Assembly (NCBI RefSeq): GCF_016907895.1
Contig: NZ_JAFBCV010000009.1
Span: forward strand, 111,641 to 175,640
Reading direction: 5' to 3'
Source: Shouchella xiaoxiensis
Lineage (GTDB): Bacteria > Bacillota > Bacilli > Bacillales > Bacillaceae_D
DNA length: 64,000 nucleotides
In this document: piece by piece, positions 52,378 through 61,032 of the stretch
Numbering within the stretch: the first letter of the stretch is position 1
Layout: each line of letters opens with the position of its first letter
Program-made: the position numbers and the translations under genes
Notes under the pieces: model-generated
Told to the model about the DNA's origin: nothing
Databases searched by the model: none
Seen by the model: the letters and a program-made list of their open reading frames with translations, nothing else

Positions 52378-52691
52378 TGATCAATGTGTTCGGAGCGAAA
52401 GTTGATGAGCAAACGCGCTGCATTCATTACCACTCAGAGCGAGATGTCGTCGCAATCAAGTTCGCTTGTTGCCAAACGTTTTATCCATGTTACAAATGTC
52501 ATCAGGATCATTGCAGTAAGCCGCTTACTCGCTGGCAGAAGGACCAATTTGAGCAAAAAGCGATTTTATGTGGAAGCTGTCAAGAGCTATTATCAATCAA
52601 TGAATATATGCAAGTAAGCTCCTGCCCGGCCTGTGATCATCCCTTTAATCCAAACTGTTCAGCGCATTTTTCGTATTATTTCCAGATTTAG
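52377..52691 (+). CDS. CHY zinc finger protein
   Basis: A 104-residue protein of the CHY zinc-finger family. The pattern TRCIHYHSERDVVAIKFACC, FYPCYKCHQDHC, then CGSC and CPACDHPFNPNC supplies the Cys/His ligands for two to three zinc ions. Bacterial members are about this length; eukaryotic Hot13 is a relative. The start ATG shares a base with the brnQ stop. The start could not be further upstream without entering brnQ. The role is unknown, possibly protein binding or zinc handling. Confidence 0.87.
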   Translation: MINVFGAKVDEQTRCIHYHSERDVVAIKFACCQTFYPCYKCHQDHCSKPLTRWQKDQFEQKAILCGSCQELLSINEYMQVSSCPACDHPFNPNCSAHFSYYFQI

Positions 52692-52760
52692 GTTAAAAAC
52701 AATCATGACCCTTCCTTGCGCTTCATAGTTTTAGTAAAAAGCGTAAGGGAGTGGGATGGT

Positions 52761-53690
52761 ATGAAGAAATACGTCATCGTTTTTTGTGACCCTGGTATTG
52801 ATGATACAATCGCACTTATGTATGTTCTGCTGAATCCACTGCTGGAGCTAGTCGCTGTCGTGACTAGTTATGGCAACGTGACGCAGGAGCAGGCGACAAT
52901 AAACGCTTCGTACGTTTTACATCTTGCCGGGATGAGTCACGTACCGGTTATTCCTGCTGCCTGTGTGTCAATTGCAGAAAGACATGAGAGCCATTACCCA
53001 GATATTCATGGGGTGAGCGGGCTAGGTTTGTTTACAGGACAAGGACATTTCCCGGGCAATATCCATACGTTTGATCATATTCGAACTCTTGCTGCGCATT
53101 ACAAGCGTGATCTATATGTAGTGGAGCTAGGGAGAATGACGTCACTTGCCCTCGCACTAAATGTATTTCAAAAAGAGTTTAGACAGATAGGCGGCGTCTA
53201 CATTATGGGAGGCGCCTTTTTTATGCCTGGAAACCGGACGGCTGTGGCAGAAGCGAATGTATATGGTGATTCCATCGCTGCAAAGTTTGTACTTGACCAC
53301 ACGGAAGCAGTCATTGCGCCATTAAATGTGACATCGCAGGCAACTCTCTCTACCTCGTTAATTAATCTCTTAGCGAACCACCCTCTATTCGGGAACTTGT
53401 TTCAACACGTATTCTTCCATTATCAAAACTACTACTCAGCTACTAATCCTTCTCTTCCTGAAGCTCCAATTCATGATCTTTTACCGGTCGCGCTCCTGCA
53501 TAATCAAGACATTGCGACATTTATTAAGCGTGATGTAACGGTTGTGACAAAAGGAGAAGCAAAAGGAATGACCATTGCTGATCTCAGACCATCAAGTAAA
53601 GGGGGCAATCATCATATTTGTTGGACGATCAACCAAACAACCTTTCATAATGAGGTTACGGATGTCTTTCAAATCAACTATACAAGCTGA
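52761..53690 (+). CDS. inosine-uridine-type nucleoside hydrolase
   Basis: A 309-residue enzyme that cleaves ribonucleosides to base and ribose. The N-terminal calcium-binding motif reads FCDPGIDD in place of the usual DTDxGxDD, so the first ligand positions are partly changed. VTSYGNVTQEQATINA, GPLTNxA-like VELGRMTSLALALN, IYIMGGAFFMPGN and EANVYGDSIAAKFV are family-like. The C-terminal active-site His lies in PIHDLLPVALL. ATG 52761 follows AAGGGAGTGGGATGGT. The substrate is unassigned. Confidence 0.87.
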   Translation: MKKYVIVFCDPGIDDTIALMYVLLNPLLELVAVVTSYGNVTQEQATINASYVLHLAGMSHVPVIPAACVSIAERHESHYPDIHGVSGLGLFTGQGHFPGNIHTFDHIRTLAAHYKRDLYVVELGRMTSLALALNVFQKEFRQIGGVYIMGGAFFMPGNRTAVAEANVYGDSIAAKFVLDHTEAVIAPLNVTSQATLSTSLINLLANHPLFGNLFQHVFFHYQNYYSATNPSLPEAPIHDLLPVALLHNQDIATFIKRDVTVVTKGEAKGMTIADLRPSSKGGNHHICWTINQTTFHNEVTDVFQINYTS

Positions 53691-53732
53691 CGGAAAATTG
53701 CTATGATTTGTTTAGAATGAATAGGAAGGGTG

Positions 53733-53831
53733 ATGACGATGATGACAGCAAAGTGGAAAACGCAGAGAAAATTAGTTGGAGACAAATTGAAAATAGGGAG
53801 AGGTTTGATTGATCAAAGGAGAACGGATTGA
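53733..53831 (+). CDS. possible 32-aa basic peptide overlapping the GNAT gene
   Basis: ATG 53733 follows AGGAAGGGTG and opens a 32-codon frame (start MTMMTAKWKTQRK, end GLIDQRRTD) that ends 22 nt inside the GNAT gene. It is basic and has no recognised family. It may only couple translation to the TTG start of the acetyltransferase. Confidence 0.25.
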   Translation: MTMMTAKWKTQRKLVGDKLKIGRGLIDQRRTD

Positions 53832-54348
53832 ATTAAGACCAGCAACAAAAGACGATTGGCGTAGGCAGGCGGCTTGGCGAAATGATCCAGAAACGGCACG
53901 TCTTGCTGCAGGAACGTATGCTGCTTTATACAGCCATGTTACTATCGAAGAGGCGGAAGCTATTTTTGAGAAGAATAGCGTTCCTGATCGGACAAAGGGT
54001 TGTCTGTTTGCCATTTATGTGGCCGAGACAAAAACGCACATCGGTAATTGTGACTACCGTAATGTAAACTTCATTGCAAGAAGTGCAGAAGTTGGTATGA
54101 CGATTGGCTCACCTGAAGCGCGCAACCAAGGGTACGGAACAGAAGCACTGAATCTTCTTGTCCATTTCTTATTTGCAGACATGAACTTAAACCGAGTGCA
54201 GCTTGATACATGGAGTGGCAACGAGCGAGCGCTTCATGTTTATAAGAAGTGCGGTTTTGAAGTTGAGGGCTTGTTACGTAACGCTGAATTTGTGAACGGA
54301 ACGTATTATGATCAAGTGGTTATGGGACGCTTGAAAGAAACGATATAA
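53809..54348 (+). CDS. GNAT-family N-acetyltransferase, RimJ/RimL type
   Basis: A 179-residue acetyl-CoA-dependent transferase. It starts with the RimL-like MIKGERIELRPATKDDW. The acetyl-CoA loop is ARNQGYGTEALNLLV, and the C-terminal part has NLNRVQLDTWSGNERALHVYKKCGF, typical of the family. The start is TTG 53809, preceded by GGGAGAGGTTTGA. The acceptor (ribosomal protein, drug or amino acid) is not identifiable. Confidence 0.9.
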   Translation: MIKGERIELRPATKDDWRRQAAWRNDPETARLAAGTYAALYSHVTIEEAEAIFEKNSVPDRTKGCLFAIYVAETKTHIGNCDYRNVNFIARSAEVGMTIGSPEARNQGYGTEALNLLVHFLFADMNLNRVQLDTWSGNERALHVYKKCGFEVEGLLRNAEFVNGTYYDQVVMGRLKETI

Positions 54349-54350
54349 AA

Positions 54351-54389
54351 AATAGAAGCGGGCTCTTGCCTGCTTCTATTTCTTTTTTT
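54351..54389. terminator. bidirectional terminator between GNAT and yycC
   Basis: AATAGAAGCGGG pairs with CCTGCTTCTATT around CTCTTG with one mismatch. TCTTTTTTT follows on the plus strand and TTTTTTAT on the minus strand. It overlaps the yycC stop. Confidence 0.8.
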
Positions 54390-54513
54390 CATTTAGTTCA
54401 GCTAGCTTTTGCATCAGTACAGGTTTTGGCATATGCATCAGTTGTTCCAATGGAATATTCAACGACTTTGATAAAGCGAGCGCCGTTTCTTCCGATAGTT
54501 GTAAAGGACCCAT
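54376..54513 (-). CDS. yycC: YycC-like small protein (45 aa)
   Basis: A short gene: ATG 54513 follows AAAGGAGGGCTGTATTAAG. The 45-residue product starts MGPLQLSEETALALSKSLN and includes IPLEQLMHMPKPVLMQKLAEL, matching the YycC family of Bacillus, whose function is unknown. It is probably helical and cytosolic. It is single, with the stop codon inside the bidirectional hairpin. Confidence 0.85.
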   Translation of the reverse strand: MGPLQLSEETALALSKSLNIPLEQLMHMPKPVLMQKLAELNEKKK

Positions 54514-54683
54514 CTTAATACAGCCCTCCTTTCCACGTTCAGCGTAGCGTATTCATGTAGTATAGCACGGCCTAATAGACGGATGCTTTCAAAAGTTCTT
54601 TTTTGATTCTATTTCAACTATTCCTTTTATTTCTTGAATGGTATGATGGAAGAAGCTGGTTGACATCTTGTAGGAGGACGTAG

Positions 54684-55337
54684 ATGAAACATGTTGATGT
54701 AATTGATTTAAAGAAAGAGTATGGTTGGGGAAAAACAAGAAAGACTGTGTTGGATGGACTCAATTTTAGTGTGTCGTACGGAGAATGCCTCGCCATTTTT
54801 GGAGAGCATGATTCTGGCAAGACAACGCTGCTAAACTTGTTACTAGGCATTGATAAAATAGATTACGGACAGATTATTGTCGGACAGGACGATCTGGCAT
54901 TTAAAACAGAAGAGGAACGCGCGCAAATTCGGCGAGAAGAGATAGGCGTTTACTTAGAAAAGAGTCCACTGATAAGTGACAAGACTGTAGCCGAGAATTT
55001 GCAAATAATGGACAAGGTTCGAGGGAAGAAGGGAGACAAAGAGTTATTGCAAGAGTTGATTGATTATTTCAATTGTGCTGATTTAATGAATAAATTCCCG
55101 CCGAAACTTAATCTAGTGGAACATGAGGCGGTCTTATACATACGAGCACTCTCTTCAAATCCTAGTCTACTTGTGCTCGATGAACCAAAGACAAATGAGG
55201 TACTTGAAAAACTTATCCGCTATGCCCGCAGAAATGGTCATACTCTAATCTATACAACCTCGAGCTGGGAGCAAGTTCAGCTTGCCCAAGGGGCCGTTCT
55301 TTTAGAAGCGGGGAAGGTGGTTGAATACAGCGGATGA
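54684..55337 (+). CDS. degenerate ABC transporter ATP-binding protein
   Basis: A 217-residue ABC-type protein. Walker A is intact (GEHDSGKTT, ~41-49) and so is Walker B (LLVLDEP). Other motifs are eroded: the Q-loop reads VYLEKSP, the signature LSGGQ is replaced by LNLVEHEAV and the H-loop His is replaced by TTSS. It may bind ATP without efficient hydrolysis, or serve as a structural partner. It overlaps the next permease by 4 nt. The start follows TAGGAGGACGTAG. Confidence 0.8.
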   Translation: MKHVDVIDLKKEYGWGKTRKTVLDGLNFSVSYGECLAIFGEHDSGKTTLLNLLLGIDKIDYGQIIVGQDDLAFKTEEERAQIRREEIGVYLEKSPLISDKTVAENLQIMDKVRGKKGDKELLQELIDYFNCADLMNKFPPKLNLVEHEAVLYIRALSSNPSLLVLDEPKTNEVLEKLIRYARRNGHTLIYTTSSWEQVQLAQGAVLLEAGKVVEYSG

Positions 55338-57517
55338 AACAGTTAACAAAGAGAAAGAAGCGAGAAGCCGGAATACTCGTAAGCGCAATTCTACTGGTTC
55401 TCGCTGTAATTGGCTGGATGGTGCTTGTTCTTTATCAAGCAGAGAAAACGGAAGAACGTTTATTTAATGGGAATAGCTATTCGCTCTTAATTGAAAATGT
55501 CGAACCAGAAACAGTAGAGTATGTTAGTCGATTAAGAAAGGTTGATCATGTTTGGCTTCTAAGCGCGCCAGAACTAGTTTCAGATAGGGATGGATTTGAA
55601 TTAGATATTGGCTACTTAAATTCACCTAATTTCGTAGAAACAGATCTGCAATTAGCCAACGGTTCGTTTCCAAGTAACGAGACGGAAGTAGCTTTAGGCT
55701 TTAATTTTGCGACAACTTTTTATCCAGATATGAGCTTCGGTGATGAGCTGGTTCTCCAAAACGAGAATGGAGAAGAAAGAACGTATACAATTACAGGCTT
55801 ATTTTATGAATATGGTCAAAGTGTCATAAATGCAGTTAGTATAAAAGATGTACAGACGACTGAACTCGGTCGCTTATATGCATATTCAAGTGTAGAAGAC
55901 CTGGGGGAACTTGCTCGTGAAATTCAAGCAGAGACGGGGCAACATGTTAGTCATCAATCCTGGCAAATTTATGATGATCACACATCCCTATTTGATCATA
56001 CTCTACTAAATAGTACGTTTACAATCTTATTCATTTCACTGGGGTTAATTTTAGTAGGCTGTTGCCTGCGGTTGAAGATGTTGTTGGAAAACGTATTTAA
56101 TCCACACAAACAGCTGTATGTTACGCTAGGCTATTCGCCTAAGCGGATGAAACGGAAGGGAATTTATCAGGCGATTCTTTCAGCAACTGTGGTTGCTGTA
56201 GTTGGCGCTTTACTCATTTACGCGTTTTTCTATGGGTACGGACAGACGGTGGGAAGTGCTCTAGGTATTGGCTTAGGGGGACTACTGTATCAATCGACAG
56301 AATACAATCCGTACATCCCATTTCCTACAACGATCTTTTTTGTATTCATGTTAGCTGTTTTGGTGGTAGTCTTTAGTTGTTTTGCTATAAAGCAAACAAC
56401 ATTTTTTAAAATGAAAAAAACAGGAGCTTTTTTCTATATCGGTATCGTTATTTTAGCTTCTTTAATGATTGGTCCACTTATGGAAAGAATGCAGACGATC
56501 TGGACGGATCTTACGCTTCGTTACGGTGAACAGTTTGGCGAAATGTATTGGGATGAAGATGAAGGGCTTGAACAAGAGGGGTCAACGACATTTATAGAAG
56601 TTTATTCCGTTGGCACAAATCAAATTGAGTCTTTTTTACAAGAAGCACGAGAAGAGCGGCACGAATTTTTAACGTTTTATCGTAATTACAATTTCTTTAC
56701 TCGAGTTGAGGGAGACGATTATAAATACGATTACGATCTTGTCATTATTGACGATTCAGATTGGGATTTAGTTTTGAAAACATTTGATTGGAGTGAAGAC
56801 ATCCAACTCGCTGAAATGGATAAAGGCGACATGTTTTTGGTGAGAAGCGCACAAGAGTCAGGAGTGCAATTGGAGAATGGTTATACAGTTGAATTGTTCA
56901 GGACTAATGAATATGGAGAAGCGGAGGTTTTTGAACAAGAAACACAAATAAAAGCAACAGCATCTAGTGAACAGGTAGGTTCAATCGATTCGTACATGAA
57001 CAGTTTATTTATTATACCTAAATCACATGTGGATGATTGGGTTGAGGGAACCAACCATACAAATACAGTGTATATGGATGAAAGTGTTACGCTTTATGCG
57101 ATTAACCATAATGCCAGCGAAATAGCGGGAGCTTTGCAGGATAAGCTAGGTGACGCTTACCCGTTTGTAGACATGTATTACGATGGGTTTAACAATTGGT
57201 TTGTTGACGGGATGGATTCCCTAAAAAGCAGTGCAACAACCTTTATTGCCGTTGTAATAAGCCCATTTGTGTTTTTGTTTGGCTATGCTTTCTATCAGTT
57301 CACAAGGAGTGTTTTGCGCCATCGCAAGCGTAAGGTTCAGCTGACACTTTCAACTGGACTAGCTGGGGTCAGTGGGCTGATAAGTTGGTTTGCGACGGCT
57401 CAGGTTGTGAGTGATCTGGCCTTTCCTTATCTATCTCTCATTCTATTTGCTTGCTTAACTGGAATTGGCATTGCCGCTGTCCTGTTTTCTCCAAAAGAAA
57501 GCCAAGAACTTCACTAA
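55334..57517 (+). CDS. FtsX/MacB-like large ABC permease
   Basis: A 727-residue membrane protein. An N-terminal helix (~14-35), an extracellular domain (~36-225), four helices (~228-395), a second extracellular domain (~395-635, very acidic) and three C-terminal helices give the double-FtsX layout. It is coupled to the degenerate ATPase. No two-component system or substrate gene is adjacent, so the function is open. It may be part of lantibiotic immunity or lipoprotein handling. The coding end overlaps convergent ribD by 4 nt, and a terminator stem spans the junction. Confidence 0.78.
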   Translation: MKQLTKRKKREAGILVSAILLVLAVIGWMVLVLYQAEKTEERLFNGNSYSLLIENVEPETVEYVSRLRKVDHVWLLSAPELVSDRDGFELDIGYLNSPNFVETDLQLANGSFPSNETEVALGFNFATTFYPDMSFGDELVLQNENGEERTYTITGLFYEYGQSVINAVSIKDVQTTELGRLYAYSSVEDLGELAREIQAETGQHVSHQSWQIYDDHTSLFDHTLLNSTFTILFISLGLILVGCCLRLKMLLENVFNPHKQLYVTLGYSPKRMKRKGIYQAILSATVVAVVGALLIYAFFYGYGQTVGSALGIGLGGLLYQSTEYNPYIPFPTTIFFVFMLAVLVVVFSCFAIKQTTFFKMKKTGAFFYIGIVILASLMIGPLMERMQTIWTDLTLRYGEQFGEMYWDEDEGLEQEGSTTFIEVYSVGTNQIESFLQEAREERHEFLTFYRNYNFFTRVEGDDYKYDYDLVIIDDSDWDLVLKTFDWSEDIQLAEMDKGDMFLVRSAQESGVQLENGYTVELFRTNEYGEAEVFEQETQIKATASSEQVGSIDSYMNSLFIIPKSHVDDWVEGTNHTNTVYMDESVTLYAINHNASEIAGALQDKLGDAYPFVDMYYDGFNNWFVDGMDSLKSSATTFIAVVISPFVFLFGYAFYQFTRSVLRHRKRKVQLTLSTGLAGVSGLISWFATAQVVSDLAFPYLSLILFACLTGIGIAAVLFSPKESQELH

Positions 57518-57533
57518 GTTCTTGGCTTTTTAC
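57498..57533. terminator. bidirectional terminator built into the ends of two genes
   Basis: AAAGCCAAGAACTT (57498-57511) and AAGTTCTTGGCTTT (57516-57529) form a perfect 14-bp stem with loop CACT, then T on the plus strand and TTTCTTTT on the minus strand. Both gene ends are encoded by the stem. Confidence 0.85.
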
Positions 57534-58614
57534 TGTATTGGGGATAAGCAGTAATTTTAAGATCTTTGCCAACAAAATCAACCGAAGCAATCTCGACTGG
57601 AATGGCATCATTCATTAGCCCAATCCCTTCGCCTTCTAAGAAGGTTGGCGCCAAACGTCCGCCAATGATTTTTGGAGCCATATATAGAATCAGCTTACTA
57701 ATGAGCTCGGCTTCAATAAACGATGCGTTTAGCGTCCCGCCAGCTTCAAGGAGGATAGAGGTAATCGATCGTTGGTAGATAGAATCGAGCATCTCCTCAA
57801 GGTTTACTTGCTCTGTCCCTGAAGTCTTGATAACTTCTACGCCGAGGTCTTGCAAGGCTTTACGCTTGTTTTCATCCGTCGCCTGTGCTGTGAATATCCA
57901 TGTAGGAGCTTGTCCATCCGTAATCACTTGGGCATTGAGCGGAGTGCGTAAGTGCGAGTCAACAATAATACGAAGTGGATTTCTACCGTTCGGGATTCGC
58001 GCAGTTAGTGCGGGATTGTCTTGTACAACCGTCCCCACCCCGACCATAATCGCTTGATGTTCGCTACGCAGATGATGAACGTCAGTCCGAGCTTCGCTAG
58101 AGGTAATCCACTGACTGCTGCCTGTATGGGTTGCCAGTTTTCCATCGAGGGTTATCGCTGTTTTTGCCGTGACGAAGGGTTTCTGATGCAGGATTGAGTG
58201 AATAAAAACGTCGTTTAGCGCCCGTGCTTCGTATTCGCAGACACCTGTTTCCACGTGAATTCCTGCTTCTTCAAGCAGTCTAATGCCATTACCGGCAACG
58301 AGCGGGTTTGGATCAAGCATGGCAACGACAACTTGTTTGACACCGGCCTCAATAAGCGCAAGTGCGCAAGGTCCGGTTTTTCCTGTATGGGAGCAAGGTT
58401 CAAGCGTCACATACGCCGTACATCCTACGGCTTCTTTACCGGCCATTTGTAGCGCATGAATTTCCGCGTGGGGTCCACCAGCCTTTAAGTGGGCGCCAAT
58501 TCCAATGACGCGACCTTCTTTTACAAGAACGCAGCCGACCGTTGGGTTAGGGTCTGTCTGTCCCCGCATCGTTCTGGCGTTCTCTAGTGCGAGCTTCATA
58601 TACGTTTCGTGCAT
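57514..58614 (-). CDS. ribD: bifunctional riboflavin deaminase-reductase
   Basis: A 366-residue enzyme of riboflavin synthesis. The N-terminal deaminase has zinc ligands in PHAEIHAL and EPCSHTGKTGPC. The C-terminal NADPH-dependent reductase has DGKLATHTGSSQWI, IMVGVGTVVQDNPALTAR, RIIVDSHLRTP and LLEAGGTLNASF. Both halves look intact. It is not with ribE, ribBA or ribH, and has no FMN riboswitch in front, since an SDR gene lies 12 nt upstream. It may therefore be an orphan or second copy. The start follows AAGGAGGAGAAACG. Confidence 0.94.
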   Translation of the reverse strand: MHETYMKLALENARTMRGQTDPNPTVGCVLVKEGRVIGIGAHLKAGGPHAEIHALQMAGKEAVGCTAYVTLEPCSHTGKTGPCALALIEAGVKQVVVAMLDPNPLVAGNGIRLLEEAGIHVETGVCEYEARALNDVFIHSILHQKPFVTAKTAITLDGKLATHTGSSQWITSSEARTDVHHLRSEHQAIMVGVGTVVQDNPALTARIPNGRNPLRIIVDSHLRTPLNAQVITDGQAPTWIFTAQATDENKRKALQDLGVEVIKTSGTEQVNLEEMLDSIYQRSITSILLEAGGTLNASFIEAELISKLILYMAPKIIGGRLAPTFLEGEGIGLMNDAIPVEIASVDFVGKDLKITAYPQYSKKPRT

Positions 58615-58626
58615 CGTTTCTCCTCC

Positions 58627-59499
58627 TTAAAACGAATAGGTGACACCAGTTACTTCTTGCGAAAATTGCCAGAGCTTGTCTGCAGTTTGTTCGTCATACA
58701 GTTGATCGCCTAATGTACTGACGACTGGTGCTCCGTACCATGATCGGTGTCCGCTTGGACCAATCCATTCGCCACCTTCTAACAGCGGATCAGTTGCAGC
58801 ATAAATCGGCGAACATGCACCGTTGGCAGAAGACTGAATGAGCCGTGGAAGCAGCTTGCGAATAAGCAGGTTTGCCTCTTTCCCAGAGCCACGGGACAGC
58901 AAATTCGAGTAAGCAAGTCCAGGGTGGGCAGTAACCGCTAGCGTCGATGAGTTAGCTGAGCGTAAGTTCTGCTGCAGCTGCTTAGAAAAAAGTAAATTAG
59001 CGAACTTGCTTTGGCGATAAAAAACCATTGGCTTATATCCGTTTTTACCATCGAGGTTTGTAAAATCAATAAAGCCTTTTATTGCTGCGATGCTTGAGAT
59101 CATGACGATTCTTGCCCGATTAGCTTCCATCAGCTGAGGCAGCAATAAGCCTGTTAAAGCAAAGTGGCCGAGGTGATTAATGCCAAATTGAAGCTCAAAT
59201 CCCTCCACTGTGTGCGTTAGTGGTGGAATCATTACGCCAGCGTTATTAATCAAACAGTGGATTGCGGTATATTCTTTATTCACGTGGTCTGCGAATGAAC
59301 GAATAGAGGCGGGATCAGCTAAATCAAGTAGCTTAAACTCAACCTTTCCAAAGGGCTGTAAGGCGCTAATGGCAGTCTTGCCTCTTGCTGCATTTCTGCT
59401 CGCAATAAGGACGCGATGATTTTTTTGCAAGAGGGCTTTTGCAGTCTCAAATCCGATACCGCTCGTTCCACCCGTTATAATCGTCACATTCTGATTCAT
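58627..59499 (-). CDS. short-chain dehydrogenase/reductase
   Basis: A 290-residue NAD(P)-dependent oxidoreductase with nucleotide motif TGGTSGIG, structural NNAG, catalytic Ser in MISSIAA and active YRQSK. It resembles the retinol-dehydrogenase/WW-oxidoreductase-like subgroup, with C-terminal GASPxxYAATDP-like ACSPIYAATDPLLEGG. ATG 59499 follows AAAAGGATGATTGCAA; an in-frame TTG at 59505 is too near the site. It is probably cotranscribed with ribD. The substrate is unknown. Confidence 0.9.
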   Translation of the reverse strand: MNQNVTIITGGTSGIGFETAKALLQKNHRVLIASRNAARGKTAISALQPFGKVEFKLLDLADPASIRSFADHVNKEYTAIHCLINNAGVMIPPLTHTVEGFELQFGINHLGHFALTGLLLPQLMEANRARIVMISSIAAIKGFIDFTNLDGKNGYKPMVFYRQSKFANLLFSKQLQQNLRSANSSTLAVTAHPGLAYSNLLSRGSGKEANLLIRKLLPRLIQSSANGACSPIYAATDPLLEGGEWIGPSGHRSWYGAPVVSTLGDQLYDEQTADKLWQFSQEVTGVTYSF

Positions 59500-59561
59500 T
59501 TGCAATCATCCTTTTTCTATTTCAAGCAAAATAGAGTATGCTTAAGTAAGTGAGGTGTCCA

Positions 59562-60995
59562 ATGACTAAAAAACCATTTTCAACGTATCTGCTAAGTAAT
59601 GAAATTAAGCGTGCGTTATCTTTATTACACTATACAAAGCCTACAACCATTCAGCAACTTGTTGTTCCGTTGCTTCTAGATAATGAAAATCAAGATATTG
59701 TTGTCCAATCACAGACGGGAAGTGGAAAGACGGCCGCCTATGGGATTCCTTTATGCGAGAAAATAGATTGGGAAGAAAACAAAGTTCATTCATTGATCTT
59801 AACGCCTACAAGAGAATTGGCAGCCCAAGTCCAAGGTGATTTAACCGCAATAGGGCGTTTTAAACGTCTACAAATTAAAGCGATCTACGGCAAGCAGTCG
59901 TTTGAGAAACAAAAGTTAAGTTTAAAACAGAAAAGCCATGTCGTTGTTGGAACGCCGGGACGCGTGCTGGATCATCTACAGAAAGGTACACTTGATGTCT
60001 CGAAGCTGCAGTACCTTGTTATAGACGAAGCGGATGAATTGTTTAACCGCGGATTTTTGGAACAGCTTGAAGAGATTGTGGAATTATTGCCAAAGGAACG
60101 GACTCATTTGCTTTTTTCAGCTACTTTTCCGTCGGAGCTTGAGCAGTTAATGGAGCAAATGTTAAATAAACCGGTTTATTTAACAAACGAGGAGAAAGCT
60201 GATGCTCCTGCGATTGAGCATGTAGTAATCGAATCAACAAAACAAACAGATAATCGTGTGCTCGATCTGCTCAGCGTTGAACAGCCAGAGAATGCCCTCA
60301 TTTTCTGCGAAATGCAGACTGATGTTGATTCTCTTTTTCAGAAGTTAAGAGACTTCATTCCGGCCCTCGGCAAACTCCATGGGGGAATGAAACAGGAAGA
60401 ACGGCTCGATATAATGAATCAATTTAAAACAGGAAAAATTCGTTATCTACTTTCAACAAACTTAGCAGCACGCGGCATTGATGTGCACAAATTGGAACTT
60501 GTCATTCACGCAAGCTTTCCGCAAACTTCCGAGCACTATGTTCACCGGACAGGTAGAACGGGACGTAACGGAGCCGTGGGTAAATCAATCTTGCTTATTC
60601 ATCCTGATGAAAATGAAGACTTGAATGAGCTTGAACAAGAGCTTAATGTTGTTTTCAGGCTCCAAGAAGAACCGGTCGTTTCTTCTCAACAACGTAACCT
60701 ATTTTTCCGAGCTAAAAAAGTGGTTCATGTAACTGAAGATAAGAAGAAGATTGATGAAGGAATCATGAAGATATACTTAAATGGGGGAAAACAGAAGAAA
60801 ATTCGTGCTGGAGATTTAGTGGGCACGATTACCTCAATCCCAGACGTTGAGGCAAGCGACATCGGTATTATTACGGTTGAACAAACGGCAAGTTTTGTAG
60901 AAATTTTAAATTACAAAGGTCCGTATGTGTTAGAGCATTTGCGTAAGGTAACGGTAAAAGGAAAGCAGCTGAAAGTGCATAAAGCGAAGAAATAA
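59562..60995 (+). CDS. dbpA: DEAD-box RNA helicase, DbpA/YxiN type
   Basis: A 477-residue ATP-dependent RNA helicase. It has the Q motif, motif I SQTGSGKT, Ia PTRELA, II DEAD, III SAT, and C-terminal motifs ARGIDV and HRTGRTGRNG. The last ~75 residues (LNGGKQKKIRAGDLVGTITSIPDVEASDIGII) form the DbpA RNA-binding domain. That domain targets 23S rRNA hairpin 92 in characterised members and implies a role in large-subunit assembly. ATG 59562 follows GTGAGGTGTCCA. Confidence 0.95.
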   Translation: MTKKPFSTYLLSNEIKRALSLLHYTKPTTIQQLVVPLLLDNENQDIVVQSQTGSGKTAAYGIPLCEKIDWEENKVHSLILTPTRELAAQVQGDLTAIGRFKRLQIKAIYGKQSFEKQKLSLKQKSHVVVGTPGRVLDHLQKGTLDVSKLQYLVIDEADELFNRGFLEQLEEIVELLPKERTHLLFSATFPSELEQLMEQMLNKPVYLTNEEKADAPAIEHVVIESTKQTDNRVLDLLSVEQPENALIFCEMQTDVDSLFQKLRDFIPALGKLHGGMKQEERLDIMNQFKTGKIRYLLSTNLAARGIDVHKLELVIHASFPQTSEHYVHRTGRTGRNGAVGKSILLIHPDENEDLNELEQELNVVFRLQEEPVVSSQQRNLFFRAKKVVHVTEDKKKIDEGIMKIYLNGGKQKKIRAGDLVGTITSIPDVEASDIGIITVEQTASFVEILNYKGPYVLEHLRKVTVKGKQLKVHKAKK

Positions 60996-60996
60996 T

Positions 60997-61025
60997 AAGA
61001 ACCGCTCAGTTTCTGAGCGGTTCTT
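60997..61025. terminator. hairpin terminator between dbpA and the racemase gene
   Basis: AAGAACCGCTCAG and CTGAGCGGTTCTT form a perfect 13-bp stem around TTT; T tracts on each side are weak. Confidence 0.7.
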
Positions 61026-61032
61026 GTCTTGA

